From contig DVIQ01000004.1 in NCBI GenBank assembly GCA_018711185.1, positions 21,629 through 85,628 on the forward strand: 64,000 nt of DNA, in the 5' to 3' direction. Position numbers and translations under genes: made by a program. Origin of the DNA: Candidatus Limivivens intestinipullorum. GTDB lineage: Bacteria > Bacillota > Clostridia > Lachnospirales > Lachnospiraceae. Positions 38,855-48,697 of this stretch are shown here, one piece after another (the first letter of the stretch is position 1; the number at the start of each line of letters is the position of its first letter). Under the pieces are notes generated by a model. That model ran no database searches and had not been told where the DNA came from. It saw nothing but the letters and a program-made list of their open reading frames with translations.

Positions 38855-38915
38855 CAGAAGTCCTCCCTTCTTTCGCGGACAGCAGGGCAGAGATGTTGTC
38901 TGGCAGTAAATTTTA

Positions 38916-38931
38916 GGTTTAACGTTATCAA
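38916..38931. promoter_or_regulatory. LacI-type operator in the regulator's own leader
   Basis: TAACGTTA (38920-38927), a palindrome with central CG, about 45 bp downstream of the predicted regulator start point; suggests autorepression. Confidence 0.5.
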
Positions 38932-38977
38932 TAAAAACTGCCCGTTTCCGCAACAAGTCTTGAAAATCTTTTCATTT

Positions 38978-39006
38978 ATTATATCCTTTTTTGAGAAGAA
39001 AAGCAA
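38978..39006 (-). promoter_or_regulatory. Promoter of the lacI-type gene
   Basis: On the minus strand TTGCTT (39001-39006) and TATAAT (38978-38983) with a 17-bp spacer. Confidence 0.75.
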
Positions 39007-39121
39007 TGGAAATATTCCAGATCGATTCTTTAAATATCCCTTTAAAACCGGTATAAACAGTGCAAAATGAACAAATTATCGTGGATAGAATTGGGGAAAA
39101 TATAGAAAAATAGAAAAAGGA

Positions 39122-39172
39122 TTGACTTTGCTAAGATGGAGTGATAAGTTATATTTAAAGGTTAGCGCTAAC
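39122..39172 (+). promoter_or_regulatory. Promoter and LacI-type operator of the sugar importer operon
   Basis: TTGACT (39122-39127) and TAAGTT (39145-39150) with a 17-bp spacer, followed by the perfect 12-bp palindrome GTTAGCGCTAAC (39161-39172) right at the expected start point. A repressor bound there would block transcription. Together with 38855-39121 this fills the divergent gap; nothing else is seen in it. Confidence 0.75.
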
Positions 39173-39235
39173 ATATGCTGAAGAAACGGACTTGCAAAGA
39201 AATGGGAAATATTAAAGAGAATGGAGGCACCACTT

Positions 39236-40618
39236 ATGCGGAAAAGTATTCTGGCGGCCGGGATGGCCGCAGCGCTTTTGCTGTCCCTGACGGGATGCGG
39301 AGGTGAGGAGACCGTTTCCCACAAGGGCATAACGGATACGAACCCGGACAAGGGACTGGCGGTTATGGGAGAACATGTGACCTACGATCCCAATCATCTG
39401 GTAAACGGCGGAGAGCCGGTAGTGCTGGACTGGTGGCTGTGGGACGCGCCGGATCTGTTTGGATCCATCGCGGAAGAGTACGAGAAGATTCATCCAAATG
39501 TAACAATCAATATTATCAATAATCCCTGGGACGGCTATTGGACAAAGCTGCCGTTGGCGCTTCAGAAAAAGGAGAAGGGACCGACGCTTTTCAATGTTCA
39601 TAACAGTTATCAGCATCTGGTTCTGACATACATGGCCCCCTATGAGATCGATCTGGAGGATTTGAAGGCGGACTTCTTTACGGCCCAGTCCCATGAAATC
39701 GACGGAAATATCTATTACACAGACTTTGGCGTGATGACGGGCGCTATTTATTATAATCAAGATATGTGGGAAGCTGCGGGGCTTACGCAGGAAGATATCC
39801 CTGAAACCTGGGACGAATTCCGGGAGGTAGCGAAAAAGCTGACAATCTGGGAAGACGGAAAGCTGGTCCAGGCAGGATTCAATTACAACGGGGATTTCCA
39901 GAACCTGCTTCTGGGCGTGCCCTATCAGTTCGGCGACACGCTTTTTAAAGAAGATGGAAAGACGGCCTGTTTTACCACTGATGGTATGCTGGAAACGGCG
40001 CGGATGCTGGTGGATTTCTATGAGGTGGATCAGGTAGGCGATGAGGACTTTGGGGCTGACGCCGCCCAGAGCTTTGGTCAGGGACAGTCCGCCATGGTGT
40101 ATAAATGGGGCCATCATTACGGATATATGCAGACGAATTACCCGGATATCCGCTACGGAACCTTTGAGATCCCAACATCCGATGGAACCCCTTTCGCCTA
40201 TGACCGTTACAACGGCGAAGCCACGCCGGGCATCAACAAAAACGCTTCGCCGGCCCAGCAAGAGGCTGCCCAGGATTTTATCCGTTTTTATCTGGCGAAT
40301 ACCGGCATCCAGAAGGAACTCTGCATGTATTACAGCCTCTTCCCGGCGAACAACAGTCTGCGTGATGATGAGGAACTGAAGGAAAATCCGGCCATCCGGG
40401 CGGTTTCCGAACATATTGAGGAGTATATCTGGCCGGGAGCCATGCCATCTACGGTTGAGTCCAATCTGGGAATCGCCGCGCAGGATATTCTCTATAATAA
40501 AAAGGATATCGAAAAGACTTTAAAGACGGCAGCGGATATCGTAAACGTGGATCTGGCGAATACAGACTTTACCTCGGCGGAGAGTCTGTATTATAAATAC
40601 GAAAGCAAGGGGGAGTAA
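39236..40618 (+). CDS. Sugar ABC transporter substrate-binding lipoprotein
   Basis: A 460-residue family 1 solute-binding protein. The signal peptide MRKSILAAGMAAALLLSLTG ends at the lipobox cysteine C21 (LTGC), so it is anchored to the outer face of the membrane. WWLWDAPDLFGSIAEEYEKIHP and WDGYWTKLPLALQ are typical of carbohydrate binders. ATG 39236 is chosen for its 8-bp distance from GGAGG; ATG 39221 lies upstream of that site. First gene of the operon; two permeases and GH31 follow. No ATPase gene is present, so a shared MsmK-type ATPase elsewhere is expected. Confidence 0.93.
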   Translation: MRKSILAAGMAAALLLSLTGCGGEETVSHKGITDTNPDKGLAVMGEHVTYDPNHLVNGGEPVVLDWWLWDAPDLFGSIAEEYEKIHPNVTINIINNPWDGYWTKLPLALQKKEKGPTLFNVHNSYQHLVLTYMAPYEIDLEDLKADFFTAQSHEIDGNIYYTDFGVMTGAIYYNQDMWEAAGLTQEDIPETWDEFREVAKKLTIWEDGKLVQAGFNYNGDFQNLLLGVPYQFGDTLFKEDGKTACFTTDGMLETARMLVDFYEVDQVGDEDFGADAAQSFGQGQSAMVYKWGHHYGYMQTNYPDIRYGTFEIPTSDGTPFAYDRYNGEATPGINKNASPAQQEAAQDFIRFYLANTGIQKELCMYYSLFPANNSLRDDEELKENPAIRAVSEHIEEYIWPGAMPSTVESNLGIAAQDILYNKKDIEKTLKTAADIVNVDLANTDFTSAESLYYKYESKGE

Positions 40619-40621
40619 CGT

Positions 40622-41500
40622 ATGTTTAAGAAAAAAAGACCGCTGCAGAGCAAAAGTGAAATTGTTCTGAGAAATATTGTCGTAATCTTTCTTGTGGCTT
40701 ATATGTCTGTGTTCCTGCTGATCCCCATTATCATGGCATTTGCCGGGAGTTTCCACCTTTGGAACCCCTTAAACGGTACATATGAGTGGATTGGCCTGGA
40801 CAATTACATCCGCATGTTTCAGTATCCCACCTTCTGGACCTCTATGGTTAATACGATTGTGTTCTGCGTGGTGGTAGTGTTTTTCCGGGTGCTGCTGGGG
40901 CTGGCTTTGGCTTATGCCATTACCTCGCGGATGACAAAGCACAAGACATTTTTCCGTACGATCTTCTACATGCCGACAGTAACGCCCCTGGTGGCGGTGG
41001 CATTTGTGTGGAAGATCATGTATAACCCGCAGTTCGGACTGATCGACCAGATTTTCGGCCTGGATATTAACTGGCTTTATGACAGCGTTTTCGCTTTGCC
41101 GTCGGTTATGGTCATGACGATCTGGAAGGACTTCGGCTACGCGGTAATCCTGTTTATGTCAGGCCTCTTATCCATCCCTTCGGAGTATTACGAGGCGTCC
41201 AGTATCGACGGGGCCAATGCCTGGCAGACCTTCCGCTACATCACCCTGCCAATGCTGAAGCCGACCATGATCTTTGTGGTGATTACCTCAGTAATCTCCT
41301 ACCTGCAGGCGTATGTTCCGGTTATGGTTATGACAGAGGGCGGGCCGGGAACCTCGACTTTTTTGAGCTCCTATCTGGTATATGACCAGGCCTTCGTAAA
41401 ATATAACTTTGGCTATGCATCTGCCATCGCTTTCTTTATCCTGCTTCTGACAGCGGTTCTGACCGTTCTGTCCTTTAAGGTGACAGGAGAGAAAGCATAG
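40622..41500 (+). CDS. Sugar ABC transporter permease (MalF type)
   Basis: A 292-residue inner-membrane permease with about six transmembrane helices; the first is VVIFLVAYMSVFLLIPIIMAF. The EAA loop that docks the ATPase reads EYYEASSIDGANAWQTFRYI near residue 190. It starts 3 bp after the binding-protein stop. It forms the channel with the next gene product. Substrate is inferred from the downstream alpha-glycosidase to be an alpha-linked oligosaccharide. Confidence 0.93.
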   Translation: MFKKKRPLQSKSEIVLRNIVVIFLVAYMSVFLLIPIIMAFAGSFHLWNPLNGTYEWIGLDNYIRMFQYPTFWTSMVNTIVFCVVVVFFRVLLGLALAYAITSRMTKHKTFFRTIFYMPTVTPLVAVAFVWKIMYNPQFGLIDQIFGLDINWLYDSVFALPSVMVMTIWKDFGYAVILFMSGLLSIPSEYYEASSIDGANAWQTFRYITLPMLKPTMIFVVITSVISYLQAYVPVMVMTEGGPGTSTFLSSYLVYDQAFVKYNFGYASAIAFFILLLTAVLTVLSFKVTGEKA

Positions 41501-41519
41501 AGGAAAGGAGGAGATGATA

Positions 41520-42341
41520 ATGAAAAAACGGGTTATGAATATTGCGCTGTTTGTTGTGCTGCTGCTTGTGGGAATCCTGACGGTGGTACCCTTTGTCTGG
41601 ATGGTGCTGTCCTCCTTTAAGACGAACGCGGAGATCAGCGCTCTGAACCAGACGCTGCTGCCGCTGGAATTTACTCTGGAAAACTATACTTCCCTCCAGT
41701 CAAATTTTAATTTTCTGCGCTACTTCGCAAACAGTGTGTTTATCGCGGTAGTGGTGACGGCTCTGGTCATTTATATAAGCTGTCTGTGCGGATTCGTGCT
41801 GAGCAAATATAAGTTTAAAGGGAAAAACCTGATTTTCGGGGTTGTAATGATGACGATGATGATACCCTGGTCCGTAACGATTATTTCACGGTATACGATG
41901 TTTATGGAGGCAGGGCTGCAGGATACCTACTTATCACTGATTCTGCCGGTGATGGTAAGCGGTTTTGGAATCTTTATGATGAAGCAGGATATTTCCGGCC
42001 TGCCGGACGAACTTTTGGAGGCTGCCAGAATGGACGGAGCCAATGAATTCAGGATTTTCCATAAGATTGTGCTGCCGATGAGTAAGAACTCCATTTCCGC
42101 CATCGCGATTTTCCAGTTCCTTTGGGTGTGGGAGGATTATCTGTGGCCGTACCTGATGATTGACAGTGAGGAAAAGCAGCTTTTGGCGGTGGGACTGACC
42201 ACCTTTAATGGCCGGTATGCTACGGATTACGGCGGACTTTTCGCCGCAACGGCCATTTCCATTATACCAGTGCTGATTATTTACGTGATTTTCCAGAAGC
42301 GTTTTGTGGCGGGTGTCGCCGCAGGCGCGGTAAAGGGTTGA
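41520..42341 (+). CDS. Sugar ABC transporter permease (MalG type)
   Basis: A 273-residue permease with about six helices and the EAA motif ELLEAARMDGANEFRIFHKI near residue 165, and the C-terminal FVAGVAAGAVKG typical of the MalG branch. ATG 41520 is preferred to ATG 41514 because it stands 8 bp behind GGAGG 41507-41511. Together with the MalF-type protein it completes the membrane part of the importer. Confidence 0.93.
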   Translation: MKKRVMNIALFVVLLLVGILTVVPFVWMVLSSFKTNAEISALNQTLLPLEFTLENYTSLQSNFNFLRYFANSVFIAVVVTALVIYISCLCGFVLSKYKFKGKNLIFGVVMMTMMIPWSVTIISRYTMFMEAGLQDTYLSLILPVMVSGFGIFMMKQDISGLPDELLEAARMDGANEFRIFHKIVLPMSKNSISAIAIFQFLWVWEDYLWPYLMIDSEEKQLLAVGLTTFNGRYATDYGGLFAATAISIIPVLIIYVIFQKRFVAGVAAGAVKG

Positions 42342-42378
42342 TGAGCGGGATTTAAAGAGCGAAAGGAGAAAAGCGTTT

Positions 42379-44763
42379 ATGAAAGAAATCTATCAGATCA
42401 GGACCGCTCCGGTCTGCCGGGAGGAAGCGGTGATTCAGGGTGAAAAATATCGGATCAGTATTCTGACTCCCTGGCTTTTCCGTCTGGAATACAGCGAGGA
42501 GGGGCATTTTGAGGATCGAGCTACCCAGTGCGTGCAGAACAGAAACTTCTCTGTACCGGAATACCAGATTTTGGAGACAGAAAACGAATTGAAGGTGATT
42601 ACCGAGGGGGTCTTGCTGCGCTACGACAAGCAGAAATTTTCTCCCAACGGTTTGTCACTCCAGGTCAGGGGAAATCTAAGCGCCTACAGCAGCATATGGC
42701 ATTACGGAGAAGAGGTGTCCGATCTGGGAGGGACTGCCAGGACGCTGGATGCAGCGGATGGAGCTGTGGAGCTGGGACATGGACTGATTTCTCCCAACGG
42801 CTTTTCCGTGCTGGATGACAGCAAATCCCTTCTGCTCAGGGAAGACGGCTGGGTGGAGCCTAGAAGCTGTGAGGCCACAGATCTTTATTTTTTTGGATAT
42901 GGACATGATTATGAGAAGTGTCTGCGGGACTTTTACCGGCTGAGCGGCAGCGTGCCGCTCCTTCCCCGGTATGCTCTGGGCAACTGGTGGAGCCGTTTCC
43001 ACCGATATTCGGAGAAAGAGTACAAGGCGTTGGTGGAGCGTTTTGAGAAGGAGGGAATTCCCTTTTCCGTCTGTGTTTTGGACATGGACTGGCATCTGGT
43101 GGACATTGATCCGAAATATGGGAGCGGCTGGACCGGATATACCTGGAACCGGGAATTGTTCCCGGATCCGAAGGAATTTCTGGGATGGCTTCACAGCCGC
43201 AACCTGCGGGCAACTTTAAATGTTCATCCCGCGGAGGGCGTGCGTCCCTTTGAGGAGGCTTACCGGGAGATGGCTGAGGAACTGGGGAAAAATTGGGAAA
43301 AGGAGGAAACCATTGACTTTGATTTCACGGATCCGGAATTTATAGAAGCGTACTTCCGTTTTCTGCATCATCCCAATGAGGAGAACGGCGTGGACTTTTG
43401 GTGGGTGGACTGGCAGCAGGGCGGATACACCCGGATACCTGGACTGGATCCTCTTTGGATGCTGAACCATTATTATTTTCTGGACAGCAGACGGGGAGGA
43501 AAGCGTGGGCTGACCTTTTCAAGATACGCGGGACCCGGAAGCCACCGCTATCCGGTGGGTTTTTCCGGAGATACTCTGATTACCTGGAAGTCCCTGGATT
43601 TTCAGCCGTATTTTACAGCCAATGCCAGCAATATCGGTTACGGATGGTGGAGCAATGACATCGGCGGCCATATGCTGGGCATTAAGGATGACGAGCTTGC
43701 CGTCAGATGGGTACAGTTCGGCGTGTTCTCCCCCATCCTCAGGCTCCACAGCTCCAACAGCCCATTTACCGGAAAGGAACCCTGGAATTACGGCCCGGCG
43801 GCGGAAAGTGTAATGAAACGTTACCTGCGGCTGCGTCACGAGATGATTCCCTACTTATATACTATGAACTATCTCGCAAGCCGCCAGGGCAAGCCGCTGC
43901 TGCGCCCTATGTATTATCTGAGCCCGGAGCGGCCGGAGGCTTATGAAGTTCCAAATGAATATTATTTCGGAACGGAGCTGATTGCATGCCCAATCACAAG
44001 GCCCGCGGACAAGCCCTCCGGGACGGCGTCCTTCACGGCGTGGCTTCCGAAAGGAAAGTGGTTTGACATTTTTAACGGACGGGTTTATGACGGAGGAAGG
44101 AAGATGAAACTGTACCGGAGACTTGACAATATCCCGGTGCTGGCGAAGGAGGGCGGAATCCTTCCGATGGCGGATTCGGAGACGGTCGGAAACGGCGTGG
44201 ATAATCCGGAAAAAATGACCGTGAAAATCTTTCCGGGGAAAAATGGCGAATTTTCCCTGTATGAGGATGATGGAATCAGCGAAGAGGAAGGGGACAAAGG
44301 CTTCGGTATTACCCGGATGTGCTGGGATTATGAAGGAGAGGGCGTCTTTACTGTGTTTCCGGTAAGCGGAAATCCGGAATTTGTACCGGAAAAGAGAAGC
44401 TATACGCTGGAATTTTACTGCATCGGGAAGAAAAAACTTACTCTTCTGGTAAACGGAAGGGAGATGGAAAAGGAAGTTTTCTGGCAGGAGGAGAAAGGAG
44501 TCCTCACGGTACGAGCCCCCTGGATTTCCAGAGGGGACCGGCTGGAAGTACGCTTTTTGGAACCGCTGTCCGTGACACGGCCCGATAAAACAGCCCAGAT
44601 TTTCCGGGCGCTCTATCCGGCTGAAATCGAATACGCACAAAAGGAGCGCATTTATGGATATGCGCTGGACGGAAAGACACCCGCGGAGCTGATCGGGATT
44701 CTCCAAACCATGGAGCTGGAGGAAAGCGTTTACGGAATGCTTCTGGAGATCCTGCTGGCGTAA
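42379..44763 (+). CDS. GH31 family alpha-glycosidase
   Basis: A 794-residue glycoside hydrolase family 31 enzyme. The nucleophile is D344 in FWWVDWQQGG and the acid/base is D398 in GFSGDTLITW; NIGYGWWSNDIGGHM is also characteristic. An N-terminal beta domain precedes the barrel and a beta-sandwich C-terminus with KIFPGKNGEFSLYEDDG follows. The nucleophile context is WVDWQQG rather than the WIDMNEP of classic alpha-glucosidases. No signal peptide, so it acts on sugar imported by the genes upstream. Alpha-glucosidase or alpha-xylosidase cannot be told apart here. Confidence 0.9.
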   Translation: MKEIYQIRTAPVCREEAVIQGEKYRISILTPWLFRLEYSEEGHFEDRATQCVQNRNFSVPEYQILETENELKVITEGVLLRYDKQKFSPNGLSLQVRGNLSAYSSIWHYGEEVSDLGGTARTLDAADGAVELGHGLISPNGFSVLDDSKSLLLREDGWVEPRSCEATDLYFFGYGHDYEKCLRDFYRLSGSVPLLPRYALGNWWSRFHRYSEKEYKALVERFEKEGIPFSVCVLDMDWHLVDIDPKYGSGWTGYTWNRELFPDPKEFLGWLHSRNLRATLNVHPAEGVRPFEEAYREMAEELGKNWEKEETIDFDFTDPEFIEAYFRFLHHPNEENGVDFWWVDWQQGGYTRIPGLDPLWMLNHYYFLDSRRGGKRGLTFSRYAGPGSHRYPVGFSGDTLITWKSLDFQPYFTANASNIGYGWWSNDIGGHMLGIKDDELAVRWVQFGVFSPILRLHSSNSPFTGKEPWNYGPAAESVMKRYLRLRHEMIPYLYTMNYLASRQGKPLLRPMYYLSPERPEAYEVPNEYYFGTELIACPITRPADKPSGTASFTAWLPKGKWFDIFNGRVYDGGRKMKLYRRLDNIPVLAKEGGILPMADSETVGNGVDNPEKMTVKIFPGKNGEFSLYEDDGISEEEGDKGFGITRMCWDYEGEGVFTVFPVSGNPEFVPEKRSYTLEFYCIGKKKLTLLVNGREMEKEVFWQEEKGVLTVRAPWISRGDRLEVRFLEPLSVTRPDKTAQIFRALYPAEIEYAQKERIYGYALDGKTPAELIGILQTMELEESVYGMLLEILLA

Positions 44764-44813
44764 ACGTAAAAAAATTTATTCCCATCGGGAAATTGCCAGC
44801 TGTCGCAACCTGC

Positions 44814-44842
44814 TTTACAAGGACCGGCAAGTATGGTATCCT
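44814..44842 (+). promoter_or_regulatory. Promoter of the murE-thiN operon
   Basis: TTTACA (44814-44819) and TATCCT (44837-44842) with a 17-bp spacer, 124 bp before murE. A short palindrome ACCGGCCGGT followed by six T lies at about 44866, possibly a weak attenuator. Confidence 0.6.
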
Positions 44843-44965
44843 TAATTGATAAAAGGAGCCGTACCGGCCGGTTTTTTGCCGTACTGCGCCTTTTAGACGG
44901 CAGACGCGGGAAGACCGCCAGGAGGAATACCGCGAGAAATTCCGTGTCTGAATGGAGGCAAGCTT

Positions 44966-46441
44966 ATGAAATTGACAGATTTACTGGAAAGACTGGATTA
45001 TACATGCATCCAGGGAAAGCTGGACAAGGAGATAAAGGCGATTGTAAACGACTCCCGCAAGGCGGTTCCGGATTCTTTGTTTTTCTGTATTCAGGGGGCC
45101 GTGACGGACGGGCATGAGTACGCGGCGGAGGTGGCCGGTAAGGGAGCTGCCGCCATCGTGGTGCAAAGACCTGTCGCTGTCCCAAAGGAGGTGACCGTGA
45201 TCCAGGTGGAGGACAGCCGTTATGCCATGGCTCTGATCGCGGCGGCCTGGTACGGGTACCCGGCGGAAAAAATGAAGGTTATCGGGATCACCGGCACCAA
45301 GGGAAAGACCACCACGGCCTATATGGTGAAATCCATTCTGGAGGCTTCCGGTTTTAAAACCGGCCTGATCGGCACCATTGAAGTCATTGCAGGGGAGGAA
45401 CATATCCCCGCGAACAATACTACGCCGGAGTCGGTTCTGATACAGGAGTATTTCAGCAGAATGGAGCGGGCAGGCTGTGACTGTGTGGTCATGGAGGTAT
45501 CCTCCCAGGGGCTGAAGCTTCACCGGACGGCGGGCATTCCCTTTGAGATCGGCATTTTTACGAATCTTGGAGTGGATCACATCGGGCCCGCGGAGCATGA
45601 AAGCTTTGAAGACTATGTGTATTGCAAAAGCCTGCTGTTTCGCCAATGCCGGATCGGGATCGTCAACAAAGACGACCCGCACCTGGAGCAGATTCTGCAG
45701 GGGCACACCTGCCAGGTGGAGACCTTCGGCTTTTCGGAGGAGGCAAATCTGAGGGCAGAGGATACCAGACTCGTATCCAGGCCGGGATATCTGGGCATTG
45801 CCTATAAGGTTACCGGACTTCTGGATTTGGATGTGGAGATCGATATACCGGGGCGGTTCAGCGTCTATAATTCCCTGACAGCCATCGCGGTGTGCCGCCA
45901 TTTCGGTGTTCCCAGAGAAGCCATACGGAACTCTCTGAAAAAATTAAAGGTAAAGGGAAGAGTGGAGATGGTAAAGGTCTCCGATGACTTTACGCTGATG
46001 ATCGACTATGCTCACAATGCCATGAGTCTGGAAAGTCTTCTGACGACTCTGCGGGAGTATCAGCCCAAACGGCTGGTATGCCTCTTTGGCTGCGGAGGAA
46101 ACCGCTCCAGAGACCGCAGATTTGAGATGGCCCATGTAGCTGGACGGCTGGCGGATTTTACGATTATCACCTCGGATAATCCGCGGTATGAGGAACCGGA
46201 AGCTATCCTGGACGACATTGAGAAAGGAATGCGGGAGACGGAGGGCAGATATATCAAGATCGTGGACCGGAAAGAGGCCATTGCCTACGCGATTCATCAC
46301 GGACAGCCCGGAGATGTGATTGTGCTGGCGGGAAAGGGCCATGAGGATTACCAGGAGATCCGCGGTGTAAAATATCACATGGATGAGAGAGACTTGATCC
46401 GTGAGATCCTTGAGGAGGACCGCAGGAAGGCGGGTGTTTGA
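44966..46441 (+). CDS. murE: UDP-MurNAc-tripeptide synthetase (MurE)
   Basis: A 491-residue Mur ligase that adds the third amino acid to UDP-MurNAc-L-Ala-D-Glu. The ATP loop ITGTKGKTTTAYM is near residue 108 and the C-terminal D404-N405-P406-R407 is the motif that selects meso-diaminopimelate over lysine, so the wall is of the DAP type. The start is behind GGAGG. It is followed without a gap by priA, which is unusual company for murE; the division-cluster genes at 61427 onwards show no murE in view. Confidence 0.95.
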   Translation: MKLTDLLERLDYTCIQGKLDKEIKAIVNDSRKAVPDSLFFCIQGAVTDGHEYAAEVAGKGAAAIVVQRPVAVPKEVTVIQVEDSRYAMALIAAAWYGYPAEKMKVIGITGTKGKTTTAYMVKSILEASGFKTGLIGTIEVIAGEEHIPANNTTPESVLIQEYFSRMERAGCDCVVMEVSSQGLKLHRTAGIPFEIGIFTNLGVDHIGPAEHESFEDYVYCKSLLFRQCRIGIVNKDDPHLEQILQGHTCQVETFGFSEEANLRAEDTRLVSRPGYLGIAYKVTGLLDLDVEIDIPGRFSVYNSLTAIAVCRHFGVPREAIRNSLKKLKVKGRVEMVKVSDDFTLMIDYAHNAMSLESLLTTLREYQPKRLVCLFGCGGNRSRDRRFEMAHVAGRLADFTIITSDNPRYEEPEAILDDIEKGMRETEGRYIKIVDRKEAIAYAIHHGQPGDVIVLAGKGHEDYQEIRGVKYHMDERDLIREILEEDRRKAGV

Positions 46442-48661
46442 ATGTCCCTTTTCGCGGACGTGATTGTAGACATCAGCCAGGAGAGCCTGGACCGTCCGTT
46501 TCAGTACCGGATTCCGGTGGATTTGGCAGGGCGTGTCGGCCCCGGAACGGCGGTGCGGATTCCCTTTGGCAGAGGCGACCGGGAGATTACCGGATATGTG
46601 ATCGGCACAGGACAGACGCCCAAGATCGCCCCGGAGCGGATTAAAGAAATCGCGGGCGTCCTGGAAGGAAGTGTGGGAGTTGAGGCCAGGCTCATTGCCC
46701 TGGCCGCCTGGCTGCGGGATTTTTACGGTTCCACTATGATCCAGGCTTTGAAGACAGTCCTTCCCGTGAAAAAGAAAGAAAAGCCAAAGGCACAGACTAT
46801 TTTGAGCCTGGCGGCAGCGGAGGAGGAGGCTGAAAAAAGTCTGGCGCTGTTTCGGCAAAAACACCAGAACGCCAGAGCAAGGCTTTTGGAGGCGCTGATT
46901 CAGGAGAGAGAGCTTCCGTCCCAGCTGGTGACGAGAAAATTGAATGTGACGGCTCCGGTTATCACTTCCCTGGAAAATATGGGCCTCCTGCGAAAGACGG
47001 TGCGCCAGGAATACCGGAATCCGGTTCATGTCCGGGAGGGCGGCAGGAGAAGCGTGGCTTTGAACCTGGCCCAGCAGACGGTTGCAGACCAGATCACAAA
47101 GGCCTGGGAAGAAGGAAACCGGAAGCCGTGCCTGATCTACGGGGTTACAGGCTGCGGAAAGACGGAAATTTATATGGAGCTGATTGCCAGGGGAATCGCG
47201 AGAGGACAGCAGGCCATTGTCCTGATTCCGGAGATTGCCCTGACGTATCAGACCGTGATCCGCTTTTACCGCAGATTCGGCGACCGGATTTCGATTATGA
47301 ATTCTAGGCTCTCAAAAGGGGAACGCTATGATCAGTACGAGCGGGCTAGAAAAGGACTTATCGACGTGATGATCGGCCCCAGGTCCGCGCTGTTTACGCC
47401 TTTTCCGAATCTTGGGATTATCATTGTGGACGAAGAGCACGAGACGTCCTACCAGAGCGAGACCTCTCCAAGATACCATGCCAGGGAGACTGCGGTCCGC
47501 CGGGGGGAGCTTGAGGACGCCATGGTGGTGTTCGGCAGCGCTACACCCTCGCTGGAAGCTTACTATAAGGCCAGCCGGGGGATTTATACCTTATACACCA
47601 TAAAGGAACGGGCGCAAAAACGCGCCCTTCCTACGGTGCAAATCACGGATATGCGTAAGGAGCTGGCGGCGGGGAACCGGACGGTGCTGGGAAGGAAGCT
47701 TCGTCAGGAGCTGGAGGAGTGCCTGGCGGCAGGGGACCAGGCCATGCTGTTTTTAAACCGCAGAGGATACGCGGGATTTTTGTCCTGCCGTTCCTGCGGC
47801 GCTCCCGTCAAATGTCCCCACTGTGACGTGTCTCTCTCAATTCACCGGGGAGGACGTCTGGTGTGCCACTACTGCGGCTATGAGACGCGGATACCGGAAA
47901 CCTGTCCGGAATGCGGTTCTTCCTTCCTGCGAAGCTTCGGCATCGGCACACAGCAGGTGGAAGATTTTATAAAAAAGGAATTTCCCCGTGCAAGAGTCCT
48001 TCGCATGGATCTGGACACCACGAGAGAAAAGGACGGTCACGAAAAGATTCTGGCGGCCTTTGCGGACCGGGAGGCCGATATTCTGATTGGCACCCAGATG
48101 ATCGTAAAGGGGCACGATTTCCCGGATGTGGTTCTGGTGGGAATTCTGGCTGCGGACATGTCCCTTCATGCCAGCGATTACCGGGCCGCGGAGCGGACCT
48201 TTCAGCTTCTGACCCAGGCCGCGGGCAGGGCCGGGAGGGGCGGCCGGGAGGGCCGTGTGGTTATTCAGACCTACGACCCCGGTCACTACAGCATCCGTGC
48301 CGCGGCAAAGCAGGACTATGAGGAATTTTACCGCCAGGAGATCCTTTACCGGAGTATGGGAGGATACCCGCCATCAGGCGCCATGCTGGCGGTTCATGGT
48401 ACCTGCGAGGATGAGGCTTATCTTGGAATGGCTATGGGGTATCTGAAGGAATTCCTGGACCGGCTGGCAGGAAAATGCGGGGCAGGCATCATCGGTCCCG
48501 CGGAGGAGACGGTGGCGAAAATCAACGATATTTACCGGAGAGTGCTGTATGTAAAGCATTCCCGGGAGGAGGTACTGACCTTTTTAAAAGAAAAGGCCGA
48601 GCAATATATGGAAATCAACGAAGGATTCCGGAAAATTACAGTGCAGTTTGAGCGGTGCTGA
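46442..48661 (+). CDS. priA: Primosomal replication-restart helicase PriA
   Basis: A 739-residue superfamily 2 helicase that reloads the replisome at stalled forks. Walker A GVTGCGKTEIYMEL is near residue 231, DEEH (IIIVDEEHETSYQ) near 331, and a zinc-binding region with paired cysteines follows (CRSCGAPVKCPHC, CHYCG, CPECG). QMIVKGHDFPDV and QAAGRAGRGGREG are helicase motifs V and VI. The ATG follows the murE TGA directly. It begins the block priA-def-fmt known from B. subtilis. Confidence 0.97.
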   Translation: MSLFADVIVDISQESLDRPFQYRIPVDLAGRVGPGTAVRIPFGRGDREITGYVIGTGQTPKIAPERIKEIAGVLEGSVGVEARLIALAAWLRDFYGSTMIQALKTVLPVKKKEKPKAQTILSLAAAEEEAEKSLALFRQKHQNARARLLEALIQERELPSQLVTRKLNVTAPVITSLENMGLLRKTVRQEYRNPVHVREGGRRSVALNLAQQTVADQITKAWEEGNRKPCLIYGVTGCGKTEIYMELIARGIARGQQAIVLIPEIALTYQTVIRFYRRFGDRISIMNSRLSKGERYDQYERARKGLIDVMIGPRSALFTPFPNLGIIIVDEEHETSYQSETSPRYHARETAVRRGELEDAMVVFGSATPSLEAYYKASRGIYTLYTIKERAQKRALPTVQITDMRKELAAGNRTVLGRKLRQELEECLAAGDQAMLFLNRRGYAGFLSCRSCGAPVKCPHCDVSLSIHRGGRLVCHYCGYETRIPETCPECGSSFLRSFGIGTQQVEDFIKKEFPRARVLRMDLDTTREKDGHEKILAAFADREADILIGTQMIVKGHDFPDVVLVGILAADMSLHASDYRAAERTFQLLTQAAGRAGRGGREGRVVIQTYDPGHYSIRAAAKQDYEEFYRQEILYRSMGGYPPSGAMLAVHGTCEDEAYLGMAMGYLKEFLDRLAGKCGAGIIGPAEETVAKINDIYRRVLYVKHSREEVLTFLKEKAEQYMEINEGFRKITVQFERC

Positions 48662-48697
48662 AGGCGCCGCGCTGCGGGAAAGGTTGGAGGAGAAAAG

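Noticed and set aside
44833..45117. Open frame across the murE start
   Set aside because: It overlaps the murE coding start in another frame and has no ribosome site or recognisable domain.
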